A stretch of 64,000 nucleotides of DNA from Mycobacterium sp. ITM-2016-00317 (GCF_002968295.1 NZ_CP134399.1:2108001-2172000), one strand, 5' to 3'. Positions 29,015 to 37,922 are shown, counted from the stretch's first letter. Numbers and translations are program-made. The notes: generated by a model from the sequence alone, not told the origin.

Positions 29015-29023
29015 ATCCGGCCT
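29005..29023. terminator. Small hairpin over the trmD/lppW convergent ends
   Basis: GCCGG, 7 nt containing CTAGA, then CCGGC form a short stem centred on the overlapping stop codons (TAG of both genes). Weaker than the other convergent-junction hairpins in the window. Confidence 0.3.
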
Positions 29024-29949
29024 CCGGGGAACATCGTCTTGACCGCGTCGGTGATGGTCCGGCGGGCCACCTCGTCGTCGGCGGCCTGCATCGACGCGAT
29101 CACCATCACGTAGCGGTCGGCGGCGCCGATCACCCCGGTGGACAGATGCATCCAGTCCGAGCCGACGCAGCACATCCAGCCCTGCTTCACGGCGACCCGT
29201 TCGGCGAACAGGCCCTCCGGGATGCCGAACCGCTGCGGGTACACGCCGCCGGGTGCCATCCCGTCCGGCGCGGTCGGGGTCGACGCCGCGAGGTTCGACA
29301 TGATGATGTCCACCTGTTCGCGCGGCAGGCCCCCGGCGCCCGACAGCAGCATGTCGTAGTAGCGGACGAGGTCGGTGGCGGTGCTGACGGTGTTGAACCA
29401 GCGCCCGTTGCCCGGCCGCCGCGTCGACGACAACCCGTAGCGCTGGGCGACGCGGTCGACGATCGCGCTTCCGCCGCTGCGGTTCCAGAACACCTCGGCG
29501 GCGCTGTCGTCGGAGGACCGCAGCATCACGTCCAGCGATGCGCGGTCGTCGGGGGACAGTTCGGTCCGGCCCTCGGAGACCTGGAGGAGCAGGTCATCGG
29601 CGATGAACAACTTGACCACCGACGCGATCGCGATGGTCCTGTCGTTTCCGTTGGTGATCAGCTGCCCGGTGTTGCGGTCCAGTACCGCGCTGGTGATGTC
29701 GGCGCCGGCATCGGCGGCCTCCGCGGTGGCCAGCGCGGCACGGTCGGTCAGACCGGAGAAAGCGGCGGGAGGTTCGTCGGGGGGCGCTTCGGGAAGGGGG
29801 GCCATGGTGCCCAGCGGCGCCACCACGGTCAGGTGCGGGCCGCTCGAGACCACAGGCGCTCCGTTGCCCGTTGCCGAGCATCCGACCAGGGCGGATGCTG
29901 CGACGGTCAGCAGTGCGGCGGTCCTGAACAGCCGTGACGGCTGTCGCAT
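29011..29949 (-). CDS. lppW: LppW-like lipoprotein with a serine beta-lactamase-type fold
   Basis: 312 aa. A lipoprotein signal peptide ends in the lipobox LVGC (Cys24). The mature domain shows S110-V-V-K113 (SxxK), an SSDDSAAEV motif in the place of SDN, and VKQGW in the place of KTG, so it belongs to the beta-lactamase/PBP-like superfamily; synteny matches Rv2905 (lppW). Catalysis is uncertain because motifs two and three are degenerate. GGAGGAAG precedes the ATG. A perfect 10-bp inverted repeat lies 25 nt upstream of the start. Confidence 0.85.
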   Translation of the reverse strand: MRQPSRLFRTAALLTVAASALVGCSATGNGAPVVSSGPHLTVVAPLGTMAPLPEAPPDEPPAAFSGLTDRAALATAEAADAGADITSAVLDRNTGQLITNGNDRTIAIASVVKLFIADDLLLQVSEGRTELSPDDRASLDVMLRSSDDSAAEVFWNRSGGSAIVDRVAQRYGLSSTRRPGNGRWFNTVSTATDLVRYYDMLLSGAGGLPREQVDIIMSNLAASTPTAPDGMAPGGVYPQRFGIPEGLFAERVAVKQGWMCCVGSDWMHLSTGVIGAADRYVMVIASMQAADDEVARRTITDAVKTMFPGGRI

Positions 29950-29974
29950 CGTGCTTCCTCCAGATATGTGGGCC

Positions 29975-30002
29975 GACGCTGTCCCCGAATGCGGACAGCG
30001 TC
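29975..30002. promoter_or_regulatory. Perfect 10-bp inverted repeat upstream of lppW
   Basis: GACGCTGTCC (29975-29984) and GGACAGCGTC (29993-30002), spacer 8 nt. It could be an operator or a 5'-leader hairpin: a possible - strand -10, TACCCT (complement of 30024-30029), would start transcription near 30017, just upstream of it. Confidence 0.5.
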
Positions 30003-30109
30003 ACGCGGCTGCCCGGTAGGGAAAGGGTAGCCCGTCTCTACCCGCTGTGCCTGCCCCGAACCTCGGTCCACGTCGCGGTGGCCACCGGATTTCGGGGATG
30101 AGCCCCGCG

Positions 30110-30134
30110 TCTGGCACAATTGGGCAGTTGTCTG
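30110..30134 (+). promoter_or_regulatory. rplS promoter/start-site element shared with rpsP
   Basis: TCTGGCACAAT (-10 CACAAT 30115-30120), then TGGGCAGTTGTCTG, closely matches 26889-26912 upstream of rpsP with one inserted base. The predicted start near 30127 gives a leader of about 123 nt. Confidence 0.6.
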
Positions 30135-30249
30135 TGCAAGGCGGGTACGTCCACGCCGCACGACCGCCCAAGACGTCCGAAACACCATGGTTGCGTGCGC
30201 GTCACCACGACGCCGGCACGGAGCCGCGAACAGCAAGGAAGTGTCACCG
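30127..30249 (+). other. rplS leader region
   Basis: Untranslated leader of about 123 nt before rplS. It holds an ATG at 30187 in frame with rplS that would add 21 residues, but no ribosome binding site precedes it. AAGGAAG at 30235-30241 serves the ATG at 30250. Confidence 0.4.
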
Positions 30250-30591
30250 ATGAACACGCTGGATTTCGTCGACCAGGCGTCGTTGCGTGATGATGTCCCG
30301 GCCTTTGGTCCCGGCGACACCGTCAACGTCCACGTGAAGGTCATCGAGGGCTCCAAGGAACGCATCCAGGTCTTCAAGGGTGTCGTTCTCCGCCGTCAGG
30401 GTGGCGGGGTTCGCGAGACGTTCACGGTCCGCAAGGAGAGCTACGGCGTCGGCGTCGAGCGCACCTTCCCCGTGCACTCGCCCAACATCGACCACATCGA
30501 CGTGCTCACCCGCGGTGATGTGCGCCGGGCGAAGCTGTACTACCTGCGCGAGCTGCGTGGCAAGAAGGCCAAGATCAAGGAAAAGCGCTGA
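30250..30591 (+). CDS. rplS: 50S ribosomal protein L19
   Basis: 113-aa protein at the 30S-50S interface. It begins [19 protein letters not shown] and shows [44 protein letters not shown] and [10 protein letters not shown] near the C-terminus. The shorter start at 30250 matches the family length and has a ribosome binding site; the ATG at 30187 is rejected. Confidence 0.96.
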   Translation: MNTLDFVDQASLRDDVPAFGPGDTVNVHVKVIEGSKERIQVFKGVVLRRQGGGVRETFTVRKESYGVGVERTFPVHSPNIDHIDVLTRGDVRRAKLYYLRELRGKKAKIKEKR

Positions 30592-30627
30592 GCTTGCTCG
30601 CCGTGCCGGCGGTGACAGCGTGCTGGC

Positions 30628-30633
30628 TACTCT
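30628..30633 (+). promoter_or_regulatory. Candidate -10 element, leaderless start of lepB
   Basis: TACTCT ends 7 nt before GTG 30640, which lies 48 nt after rplS. No ribosome binding site precedes the GTG. Confidence 0.45.
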
Positions 30634-30639
30634 GATCCC

Positions 30640-31527
30640 GTGACATTCGCTTCCGACCCCTCGGGGCCCGCGGGACCTTCAGATCCTGACGATTCGTCCA
30701 CCGAGCGCACGCTGGCGACGCCGGAGCCCACCGACGGCGACGAGCAGGACGGCGATGAGCAGGACGGCGATGAGCAGGACGGCGAGCAGCCGGGCAAGAA
30801 GAAGCGCGGTGCCGTCCGCGAGGCTGCGATCCTCATCAGCATCGCGCTGGTGCTGTACTACGTGATGCTGACGTTCATCGCACGTCCGTACCTGATCCCG
30901 TCGGAGTCGATGGAGCCAACCCTGCACGGGTGCAACGGCTGCGTCGGCGACCGGATCATGGTCGACAAGCTGACCTACCGGTTCTCCACGCCGCAGCCCG
31001 GCGATGTGGTCGTGTTCAAGGGGCCGCCCAACTGGAGCATCGGCTACAAGTCGATCCGTTCCGACAACACCGCGATCCGCTGGGTGCAGAACGTACTGTC
31101 GGTGGTGGGGTTCGTGCCGCCGGACCAGAACGACCTGGTGAAGCGGATCATCGCCGTCGGCGGGCAGACCGTGCAGTGCCGGGTCGACACCGGGCTGACG
31201 GTCGACGGCAAGCCGCTCAACGAGCCGTATCTGGACCCCAACACGATGATGGCCGATCCCGCCGTGTACCCGTGCCTGGGCAACGAGTTCGGTCCGGTGA
31301 CCGTGCCCGAGGGCCGGCTCTGGGTGATGGGCGACAACCGCACCCACTCTGCCGACTCCCGCACGCACTGCTCCAACGTGCCCGGCGACGCGCAACGCGG
31401 ACTGTTGTGCACCGGGGATCCGACCGCCGGGACGATCCCGGAGGAGAATGTGATCGGTAAGGCCCGGTTCATCGCCTGGCCGCCGGGACGGTGGGGCGGC
31501 GTGAACTCGGTGAACCCCCAGACGTAA
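30640..31527 (+). CDS. lepB: Signal peptidase I
   Basis: Membrane serine protease releasing signal peptides from exported proteins. 295 aa: an acidic cytoplasmic region (1-51) containing DGDEQ repeats, one membrane helix (about 62-80, [19 protein letters not shown]), the catalytic Ser in PSESMEPTL (Ser90), the catalytic Lys in [10 protein letters not shown] (Lys168), and the [11 protein letters not shown] box. GTG start with a leaderless-type -10. Synteny rplS-lepB-rnhB is conserved. Confidence 0.96.
   Translation: MTFASDPSGPAGPSDPDDSSTERTLATPEPTDGDEQDGDEQDGDEQDGEQPGKKKRGAVREAAILISIALVLYYVMLTFIARPYLIPSESMEPTLHGCNGCVGDRIMVDKLTYRFSTPQPGDVVVFKGPPNWSIGYKSIRSDNTAIRWVQNVLSVVGFVPPDQNDLVKRIIAVGGQTVQCRVDTGLTVDGKPLNEPYLDPNTMMADPAVYPCLGNEFGPVTVPEGRLWVMGDNRTHSADSRTHCSNVPGDAQRGLLCTGDPTAGTIPEENVIGKARFIAWPPGRWGGVNSVNPQT
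30736..30780 (+). repeat. 15-bp in-frame tandem repeat in lepB
   Basis: Three copies of GGCGAYGAGCAGGAC (30736-30750, 30751-30765, 30766-30780), then a partial GGCGAGCAG. It encodes repeated GDEQD in the disordered acidic N-terminus, so copy number can change without a frameshift. Confidence 0.85.
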
Positions 31528-31544
31528 CGGGAGGGCACGGACTT

Positions 31545-32294
31545 TTGCCTGCTGCTTGGCCTCCGCGGACCGTCATCCGCAAATCTTCCGGTCTGCGGAC
31601 CCTGGAATCGGCGCTGTACCGGGCCGGGCTGGGGCCGGTGGCCGGGGTGGACGAGGTCGGACGCGGGGCCTGCGCCGGGCCGCTGGTGGTGGCGGCGTGC
31701 GTGCTGGGCCCCAACCGGCTGGAGAGCCTGGCCGCCCTCGACGACTCCAAGAAGCTCAACGAAGCCGAGCGGGAACGGCTGTTCCCGCTGATCCGGCGGT
31801 ACGCGCTGGCCTACCACGTGGTGTTCATCCCGTCCGAGGAGGTCGACCGCCGGGGGGTGCACGTGGCCAACATCGAGGGGATGCGGCGCGCGGTCGCCGG
31901 CCTGGCGGTGCGGCCCGGTTACGTGCTCTCGGACGGCTTCCGGGTCCCCGGCCTGCCGATGCCGTCGCTGCCGGTGGTCGGCGGTGACGCGGCCGCGGCC
32001 TGTATCGCCGCGGCCAGTGTGCTGGCCAAGGTCAGCCGCGACCGGCTGATGGTCGCGATGGAGGACGAGCATCCCGGCTATGGTTTCGCCGAGCACAAGG
32101 GCTACAGCACGCGGGCGCACAGCGCGGCGCTGTCGCGACTCGGTCCGTCCCGTCAACACCGGTATTCGTTCATCAATGTGCGGCGACTGGTCATCGACGG
32201 GGAACCCGAGGAGCATGCAGAAGTGGTGTGCGGGAAAATGCTCGTGGACATGCCGATGAACGGCGATCTACCCGAAGGACAGCTGAGCCGATGA
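31545..32294 (+). CDS. rnhB: Ribonuclease HII
   Basis: Removes ribonucleotides and RNA-DNA hybrids from DNA. 249 aa: [21 protein letters not shown] with the first catalytic Asp-Glu pair, [24 protein letters not shown], and [24 protein letters not shown] with later acidic residues; [21 protein letters not shown] closes the domain. The start is taken as TTG 31545, 9 nt after GGGAGGG (31529-31535), because the homologous protein begins just before [10 protein letters not shown]; earlier in-frame starts lie inside lepB. The stop overlaps the next ATG as ATGA. Confidence 0.93.
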   Translation: MPAAWPPRTVIRKSSGLRTLESALYRAGLGPVAGVDEVGRGACAGPLVVAACVLGPNRLESLAALDDSKKLNEAERERLFPLIRRYALAYHVVFIPSEEVDRRGVHVANIEGMRRAVAGLAVRPGYVLSDGFRVPGLPMPSLPVVGGDAAAACIAAASVLAKVSRDRLMVAMEDEHPGYGFAEHKGYSTRAHSAALSRLGPSRQHRYSFINVRRLVIDGEPEEHAEVVCGKMLVDMPMNGDLPEGQLSR

Positions 32295-32596
32295 GTGCCG
32301 AAGATCTCGAGAAGTACGAAACCGAGATGGAGCTCTCGCTCTACCGGGAGTACAAGGACATCGTCGGTCAGTTCAGCTATGTCGTGGAGACCGAACGGCG
32401 GTTCTACCTGGCCAACAGCGTGGAGATGGTGCCGCGCAACGCCGACGGCGAGGTGTACTTCGAACTGCGGCTCGGCGACGCGTGGGTGTGGGACATGTAC
32501 CGGCCGGCGCGCTTCGTCAAGCAGGTCCGGGTCATCACGTTCAAGGACGTCAACATCGAAGAGGTCGAGAAGCCCGAGTTGCGGCTGCCCGAATAG
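32291..32596 (+). CDS. DUF2469 protein (Rv2901c-like)
   Basis: 101-aa actinobacteria-specific protein of unknown function: [20 protein letters not shown] at the start, [43 protein letters not shown]. Very conserved and always next to rnhB in mycobacteria. The ATG overlaps the rnhB stop by 4 nt, implying translational coupling. Confidence 0.9.
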   Translation: MSAEDLEKYETEMELSLYREYKDIVGQFSYVVETERRFYLANSVEMVPRNADGEVYFELRLGDAWVWDMYRPARFVKQVRVITFKDVNIEEVEKPELRLPE

Positions 32597-32614
32597 CTCA
32601 GGCGGCGGTTTGCC

Positions 32615-33409
32615 ATGGCTGACACACTGGAGGGCGTGCGCTCCACACCGCAGTGCTGGCTGACCGACATGGACGGCGTGCTCGTCCGCGAGGAATACGC
32701 GCTACCGGGTGCCGCTGAGTTCCTGCAGCGTCTGATCGACCGGGAACGGCCGTTCCTGGTGCTCACCAACAATTCGATCTTCACCCCGCGCGATTTGGCT
32801 GCCCGGCTGGTCCGCTCCGGGCTGGCCGTCCCCGAGGGCGCGATCTGGACCTCCGCGATGGCCACTGCGGCGTTCCTGGCCGACCAGCTGCCCGGTGGCT
32901 CCGCGTATGTGATCGGCGAGGCCGGCCTGACCACCGCGCTGCACGAGGCCGGCTACACCCTGACCGACATCGCGCCGGACTTCGTGGTGCTCGGCGAGAC
33001 CCGCACCTACTCGTTCGAGGCGATCACCAAGGCCGTGCGGCTGATCCTTGGCGGTGCCCGGTTCATCGCCACCAACCCCGATGTCACCGGCCCGTCGGCC
33101 GAGGGCCCGCTACCGGCCACCGGATCGGTGGCGGCGATGATCACCAGGGCCACCGGACGCGAGCCGTACTTCGTCGGCAAGCCCAACCCGATGATGTTCC
33201 GCAGCGCGCTCAACCGGATCGAAGCCCACTCGGAATCCACCGTGATGGTCGGCGACCGGATGGACACCGACGTCGTGGCCGGGATCGAGGCCGGGCTGGA
33301 AACCATCCTGGTGCTGACCGGGTCGACGACGATCGAGGACGTCGAACGCTACCCGTTCCGGCCGAGCCGGGTGCTGCCGTCCATCGCCGAGGCGATCGAA
33401 TTGGTGTGA
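32615..33409 (+). CDS. HAD-family (IIA, NagD-like) phosphatase
   Basis: 264 aa. The HAD nucleophile motif is WLTDMDGVLV (Asp18, Asp20); motif II VLTNNS; a NagD-type C2 cap in the middle; motif III and IV in YFVGKPNPMMF and VMVGDRMDTDVVAGIEAGLETILVLTG. Family members dephosphorylate small phosphomonoesters such as 4-nitrophenyl phosphate, nucleotides or sugar phosphates; the substrate is not predictable. It begins a block of genes that replaces fdhF/fdhD of M. tuberculosis at this position. Confidence 0.86.
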   Translation: MADTLEGVRSTPQCWLTDMDGVLVREEYALPGAAEFLQRLIDRERPFLVLTNNSIFTPRDLAARLVRSGLAVPEGAIWTSAMATAAFLADQLPGGSAYVIGEAGLTTALHEAGYTLTDIAPDFVVLGETRTYSFEAITKAVRLILGGARFIATNPDVTGPSAEGPLPATGSVAAMITRATGREPYFVGKPNPMMFRSALNRIEAHSESTVMVGDRMDTDVVAGIEAGLETILVLTGSTTIEDVERYPFRPSRVLPSIAEAIELV

Positions 33410-33421
33410 CGCATCGCTTGC

Positions 33422-33427
33422 TAGCTT
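33422..33427 (+). promoter_or_regulatory. Candidate -10 element, leaderless start of the CoA-transferase gene
   Basis: TAGCTT ends 7 nt before ATG 33434, predicting a transcript starting at the ATG. It would drive the CoA-transferase and thioesterase genes. Confidence 0.45.
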
Positions 33428-33433
33428 GAGCGG

Positions 33434-34642
33434 ATGACCGAACCAGCGCCTGATCCGGCCCGGCCGCTGGCCGGAGTGCGCGTCGTGGAGATCTCCAGCT
33501 TCGTCGCAGTCCCGTTGGCGGGCATGACATTGGCTCAATTGGGCGCCGAGGTGGTGCGCGTCGACCCGGTCGGCGGGGCCGCGGACTACAAGCGCTGGCC
33601 GCTCACCGAATCCGGCGACAGCATCTACTGGGCCGGGCTCAACAAGGGCAAGCGGTCGCTGGCGGTCGACATGCGCTCCGACGCCGGACAGGAACTGGTC
33701 ACCCGGCTGATCGCCGAGAGCGGGGTGTTCATCACCAATGTGGCCGGACGGCAGTGGCATTCGTACGAGACACTGAGCCGCGTCCGGTCCGACCTGATCC
33801 ATGTCGAGGTGTCCGGACGCCACGACGGCGGCACCGGCGTCGACTACACGGTCAACGCCGCCATCGGCTTTCCGATGGTGACCGGCCCCGCCGAACTGAC
33901 CACACCCGTCAACCACGTGCTGCCCGCATGGGACGTCTCGTGCGGCCTGTACGCGGCGCTGTCGGTGGTCACCGCACTGCGCCACCGCGACGCCACCGGA
34001 GCCGGCCAGCAGATCAGCATTCCGCTGGAGAACGTGGCGCTGGCGACGGCCGGCAACCTCAGCCTGCTCACCGAAGCGATGGTCAACGGCACCTCGCGGC
34101 AACGCATCGGCAACGCCGTCTACGGCACCTACGGGCAGAACTTCACCAGCAGCGACGGCGTGTCCTACATGGTCGTCGCGCTGACCGGCCGCCACTTCCG
34201 CGACCTGACGAACCTCACCGGCACCACCGAAGCCGTTGCCGCGCTGGCGGATTCACTGGGCGCGGACTTCTCCGACGAAGGTCAGCGGTACCGGCACCGA
34301 GAAGCGTTGAGCGCGTTGTTCGCCGAGTGGTTCAGCACGCACACCGGGGCCGAGGTCGCCGCCGCGCTGTCGCAGACCTCGGTGTTGTGGGAGCGCTACC
34401 AGAGCTTCGGGGAGACGGCCGTCGACCCGCGGGTGACCGAGAACCCGCTCTTCACCGACCTCGACCAGCCGCGGGTGGGCCGCCATCTCGCCGCGGGGTT
34501 GCCGGTGTCGATCGACGGCGCGTACCCGCCGGCGGTCCCCGCCCCGGCCCTCGGCGACGACACCGCCGCGGTCCTGGGGGACTGGCTCTCCCTGGAACGC
34601 GGCCGGATCGACGACCTGTACGGGTCGGGCACCGTCGCGTGA
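33434..34642 (+). CDS. CaiB/BaiF family III CoA-transferase
   Basis: 402 aa. Family III CoA-transferases move CoA between carboxylic acids through an aspartyl-CoA intermediate. Visible features: PLAGVRVVEISSFVAVPLAGMTLAQLGAEVVRVDP at the N-terminus, YWAGLNKGKRSLAVDMRS, and GVDYTVNAAIGFP with the predicted catalytic Asp137. The C-terminal part carries ENPLFTDLDQP-type sequence. Usual substrates in this family are acyl-CoAs such as carnitine, oxalate, succinate or 2-methylacyl (racemase) derivatives; none can be chosen. Overlaps the thioesterase by GTGA, implying a shared pathway. Confidence 0.87.
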   Translation: MTEPAPDPARPLAGVRVVEISSFVAVPLAGMTLAQLGAEVVRVDPVGGAADYKRWPLTESGDSIYWAGLNKGKRSLAVDMRSDAGQELVTRLIAESGVFITNVAGRQWHSYETLSRVRSDLIHVEVSGRHDGGTGVDYTVNAAIGFPMVTGPAELTTPVNHVLPAWDVSCGLYAALSVVTALRHRDATGAGQQISIPLENVALATAGNLSLLTEAMVNGTSRQRIGNAVYGTYGQNFTSSDGVSYMVVALTGRHFRDLTNLTGTTEAVAALADSLGADFSDEGQRYRHREALSALFAEWFSTHTGAEVAAALSQTSVLWERYQSFGETAVDPRVTENPLFTDLDQPRVGRHLAAGLPVSIDGAYPPAVPAPALGDDTAAVLGDWLSLERGRIDDLYGSGTVA

Positions 34643-35460
34643 GCACGCTGCGCGATCTGCTCGACGTCACCGAGACCGGGCGGGGCGACTGGCAGGGGCG
34701 CGCTTCCGGGCCGGTGGGCAAGCGGGCCTACGGCGGCCAGCTGGCGGCCCAGAGCCTGGCCGCGGCAGCCCGCACCGTGCCGAGCGCCAAGGCGCCGACC
34801 GCGATGCACCTGCAGTTCCTGCGCGGCGGCGAGGCCGGTGACCCGGTCGACTACCGGGTGCAGCAGATCCACGACGGGCGCACCGCGGCGTCGCGCCGAG
34901 TCGACGCCCACCAGCACGGACGCCACCTGACGACCGCGACCGTGTCGTTCGCGGCCGCGCTGCCCGGGCCCGAGCACGGCCGCCGCGACCTTGCCGGCAT
35001 GGACCCCGACGGGCTGCCCAGGACCGGTCCGGCCGGCCCGGCCCCGTCGTTGCCGCTCGACGAACTCGACCTGCGCGTCGCCGACGAGGGCTCCGGGCAG
35101 GACTTCGTCCGGCGGCTGTGGTGGCGGGCCACCGTCGACCTGCCCGACGACGAACTGCTGCACACGGTGATCGCCGTCTACGTCACCGACGTGTATCTGA
35201 TCGACCCGGCGCTGCAGGTGCACGGCCATTCGATGCGGGCGCGGACCCACCGCAGCGGCACCACCGATTCGTCGGTGTGGTTTCACCGCGGGCTGCGCGC
35301 CGACGAGTGGAATCTGCTCGAGTGCGGGTCACCGGCGGCGGCGCGCGGGCGAGGCGTGGTGACCGCCAGCCTGATCCGCGCCGACGGTCTCGTCGCGGCC
35401 ACCCTGGTTCAGGAGGGGCTCATCGCAGAGCGGGAACCTGCGCCGGGGCCGACGGGCTGA
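34639..35460 (+). CDS. Acyl-CoA thioesterase (TesB-like, double hotdog)
   Basis: 273 aa. The first hotdog half begins near RAYGGQLAAQSLAAAARTV, with HLQFLRGGEAGDPVDYRVQQIHDGRTAASRRVDAHQHGR; the second has HSMRARTHRSGTTDSSVWFHRGLRADEWNLLEC and RGRGVVTASLIRADGLVAATLVQEGLI, the typical acyl-CoA thioesterase II ending. GTG 34639 overlaps the CoA-transferase stop. The 3' end overlaps the convergent adenylation/acyltransferase gene by 41 nt. Confidence 0.87.
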   Translation: MSTLRDLLDVTETGRGDWQGRASGPVGKRAYGGQLAAQSLAAAARTVPSAKAPTAMHLQFLRGGEAGDPVDYRVQQIHDGRTAASRRVDAHQHGRHLTTATVSFAAALPGPEHGRRDLAGMDPDGLPRTGPAGPAPSLPLDELDLRVADEGSGQDFVRRLWWRATVDLPDDELLHTVIAVYVTDVYLIDPALQVHGHSMRARTHRSGTTDSSVWFHRGLRADEWNLLECGSPAAARGRGVVTASLIRADGLVAATLVQEGLIAEREPAPGPTG

Positions 35461-37915
35461 GCCTGCGGTCGCGCCACCACTGCCGGGCCAGCGTCACCGC
35501 CGCGGAGACCGTGATGCCGACGACGATCGCGGCGACCACGCCCACCAGTTCGTGGCTGCCGAACAACGGATAGACCTGGTAGTGCGTCAGGTAGATGTAC
35601 AGCGACGCCTCGGCGATCACGCCTGCGACCGCGGCGACCCCCGACGGGCAGCGCACCGACGGCAACCAGATCAACAGTGCGAGCCCGGTGAAGACCATCA
35701 GCTGGCGCAGCGTGTCGTCGAAGTAGCCGTGCAGACCGACGAACAACACCGCGGTCACCGCCGCCCGCTGCCAGGTGGTGGTGGCCTTGGCGGCGGCCCA
35801 GCCCGCCGCGAAGAACCAGAACGCGAGCACGGTGAACGCCGCCTCGCGGACGTCGAGCCCCGCCAGGTCGTAGCGCAACACCAGTCCCAGCGCCAGGAAC
35901 GCCATCGCGAGGTGGAACGGGTGCCGACGTTCCAGCCGGTCCATCGCCGGCACACAGAACAGCAGCGCCAGCGCGATCAGCGTCCACACGATCACTTCCA
36001 CGAACCACAGCCGTCCGGCGGTCATGCTGTCGTGCGGTCCGAGGATCTTGTTGGCCAGCAACAGGTTCGAGGCGTGGTAGTCGTCGGTGACGATCAGCGC
36101 GAACGACACCCACAACACCGACGGGATCGCGACCCAGGCGATCGTGGTGCGCAGGTGCCTGATGCGGGTGGGCCGGGGCAGTGGGGTCAGGCAGAACCGG
36201 CCGAAGTTGTAGCCGGCCGCCCCGAGCAGGATGTGCGCCCCGCCCCACAGCTCGAAGAGCTCGGCGTGCGAGCCGACGATCAACACGATCGCGAGCGCGC
36301 GCAACGCCACACTCGTTTCCAGCGTGGAACCCCAGGACGGCCACCGGCCGCGCTTCGGGGCGGGCAGGTTCTGCAACGTACGTATCGACAGCTGCGGCCA
36401 GTCGACGGGCAGCCGGCCGAGTGCGCGTTCCAGCCGCGCCGACATCGTCACGTAGTTCAGCGAGTTGCCGCCCAGGTCGACGAAGGAGGCGTCGTCGTCG
36501 ACGTCGGCCGGGTCGAGCAACAGCACGTCGGCGTACATCCGGCGCAGGTCCCCGTCATGCCGGGCGGGTGCGGGCGCGTCGGCGGCCAGCATGCGGGCGC
36601 TCGGGTAGTCCGGCTTGCCGGAGGGGAGCTTGGGCAGCTCCGGCACGCACACCGCGTCCACCGCGGCCGCGGGCACCCCGGCGGCGCGGGCCGCGGTCCG
36701 GCGCAGCACGCCGGGATCGTGCCCGGCGACCGCGACCACCGCGAGGCGGTCGCCGTTGTCGGTGCACAGCGCGCGCACGCCGGCCGCGTCGAGCGTGGCC
36801 TCCAGTTGCTGCAGGTCGATGCGCAGCCCGTACATCTTGACGAACCGGCTTCTGCGGCCGACGACCTCGTACAGGCCGTCGTCGCCGCGGCGGGCGATGT
36901 CGCCGGTGCGCAGCACGTCGAGGCCCGGGCCGTCGGCGAGATCGGCGGGACCGTGGGCGTAGCCCATCATCACGTTGGCGCCGCGGTACACCAGCTCGCC
37001 GACGCCGGGTTCGGGCCATTCGTCGGTCGGTTCGATGGCGAAGGACCCGCCGGGCACCGGGCGGCCGATCGCAGTGCTGCGGGTCAGCGCGAGATCCGGC
37101 GGCAGGTACGCCATGCGGGCGGTCGCCTCGGTGGCCCCGTACATCACGAACAGCTGCCAGCCGCGGCGGGCGCCCAGCGCGGCGTACCTGCGGACCCGTC
37201 CGGGCGGCATCCGGCCGCCGGCCTGGGTGATATAGCGCAGGTGCGGGAGGGTCTTGGATTCGAAGCCGATCCCGTCGAGAAGCTCGAACGTGTACGGGAC
37301 ACCGGCGAAGGTGGTGCCGCGGTGGCGGGTGAACAGCTGCCAGAACTCGTCGTCGGCGACCGAGCGCTCGGTCAGGATCAGCGCCGCCCCCACCAGCAGG
37401 TGACTGTGAATGACCGACAGGCCGTAGCAGTACGACATCGGCAGCGTCGTCGCCGCGCGGTCGGTGTCCCGGATCTGTAGGTACTCGGCGATCGACGCGG
37501 CATTGGCCAGCAGATTGGTGCGGGAGAGCCGGACCAGCTTCGGCGAGCCGGTACTGCCGGACGTCGACATCAGCAGCGCCAGGTCGTCGTGCAGCACGTG
37601 CGCGGCATCGGAGTGGACGTGCACGCCCGCGGCGTCGATCACGACGTCAGGGCGGTACGCCGCGAGCATCGCGGCGTGGTCGCGGCCGTCGGGCACGGGC
37701 AGCACCACGTGGCCGCCGGCGAGGGCGCCGAGGTAGCGCACCAGCGTCGTCAGGTCGTTGCGGGTCTCCAGCAGGATCAGCCGGCGCCGTGTGCCCAGTG
37801 TGTGGGCGAAATCCTGAACCCGGGAGGCGAGCTCGCGGTAGTCGATCTGCTCGTCGGCGGTGAGCACCGCCGGGCGGTCACCGTGACCGCGCAGCCGATC
37901 CACCAGCGAGCTCAT
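35420..37915 (-). CDS. Adenylation-carrier-acyltransferase 3 (AT3) membrane fusion protein
   Basis: 831 aa joining three modules. Residues 1-445 form an ANL adenylation domain: P-loop STSGSTGSPK (117-126), YGATEAT (259-265), RTGDIARRGDDGLYEVVGRRSRF (336-358) and catalytic Lys434 in PSGKPDYP. Residues about 455-525 form a carrier domain with LGGNSL, phosphopantetheine Ser485. Residues about 535-815 are an acyltransferase-3 membrane domain with about ten hydrophobic segments, R539 and H550 in RALAIVLIVGSH, and SLYIYLTHYQ (771-780). The predicted job is to activate a carboxylic acid, load it on the carrier and pass it to an acceptor at or across the membrane. The motif SYCYGLS lacks the Asp of amino-acid-activating domains, favouring a non-amino-acid substrate. 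TATCCT (complement of 37923-37928) could be its -10. Confidence 0.88.
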   Translation of the reverse strand: MSSLVDRLRGHGDRPAVLTADEQIDYRELASRVQDFAHTLGTRRRLILLETRNDLTTLVRYLGALAGGHVVLPVPDGRDHAAMLAAYRPDVVIDAAGVHVHSDAAHVLHDDLALLMSTSGSTGSPKLVRLSRTNLLANAASIAEYLQIRDTDRAATTLPMSYCYGLSVIHSHLLVGAALILTERSVADDEFWQLFTRHRGTTFAGVPYTFELLDGIGFESKTLPHLRYITQAGGRMPPGRVRRYAALGARRGWQLFVMYGATEATARMAYLPPDLALTRSTAIGRPVPGGSFAIEPTDEWPEPGVGELVYRGANVMMGYAHGPADLADGPGLDVLRTGDIARRGDDGLYEVVGRRSRFVKMYGLRIDLQQLEATLDAAGVRALCTDNGDRLAVVAVAGHDPGVLRRTAARAAGVPAAAVDAVCVPELPKLPSGKPDYPSARMLAADAPAPARHDGDLRRMYADVLLLDPADVDDDASFVDLGGNSLNYVTMSARLERALGRLPVDWPQLSIRTLQNLPAPKRGRWPSWGSTLETSVALRALAIVLIVGSHAELFELWGGAHILLGAAGYNFGRFCLTPLPRPTRIRHLRTTIAWVAIPSVLWVSFALIVTDDYHASNLLLANKILGPHDSMTAGRLWFVEVIVWTLIALALLFCVPAMDRLERRHPFHLAMAFLALGLVLRYDLAGLDVREAAFTVLAFWFFAAGWAAAKATTTWQRAAVTAVLFVGLHGYFDDTLRQLMVFTGLALLIWLPSVRCPSGVAAVAGVIAEASLYIYLTHYQVYPLFGSHELVGVVAAIVVGITVSAAVTLARQWWRDRRLSPSAPAQVPALR

Positions 37916-37922
37916 CCGGGTG

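Noticed and set aside
35552..37480. 642-codon open frame antisense to the A-carrier-AT3 gene
   Set aside because: Composition is Arg/Gln/Gly/His-rich without motifs, while the - strand frame has complete adenylation, carrier and AT3 motifs.
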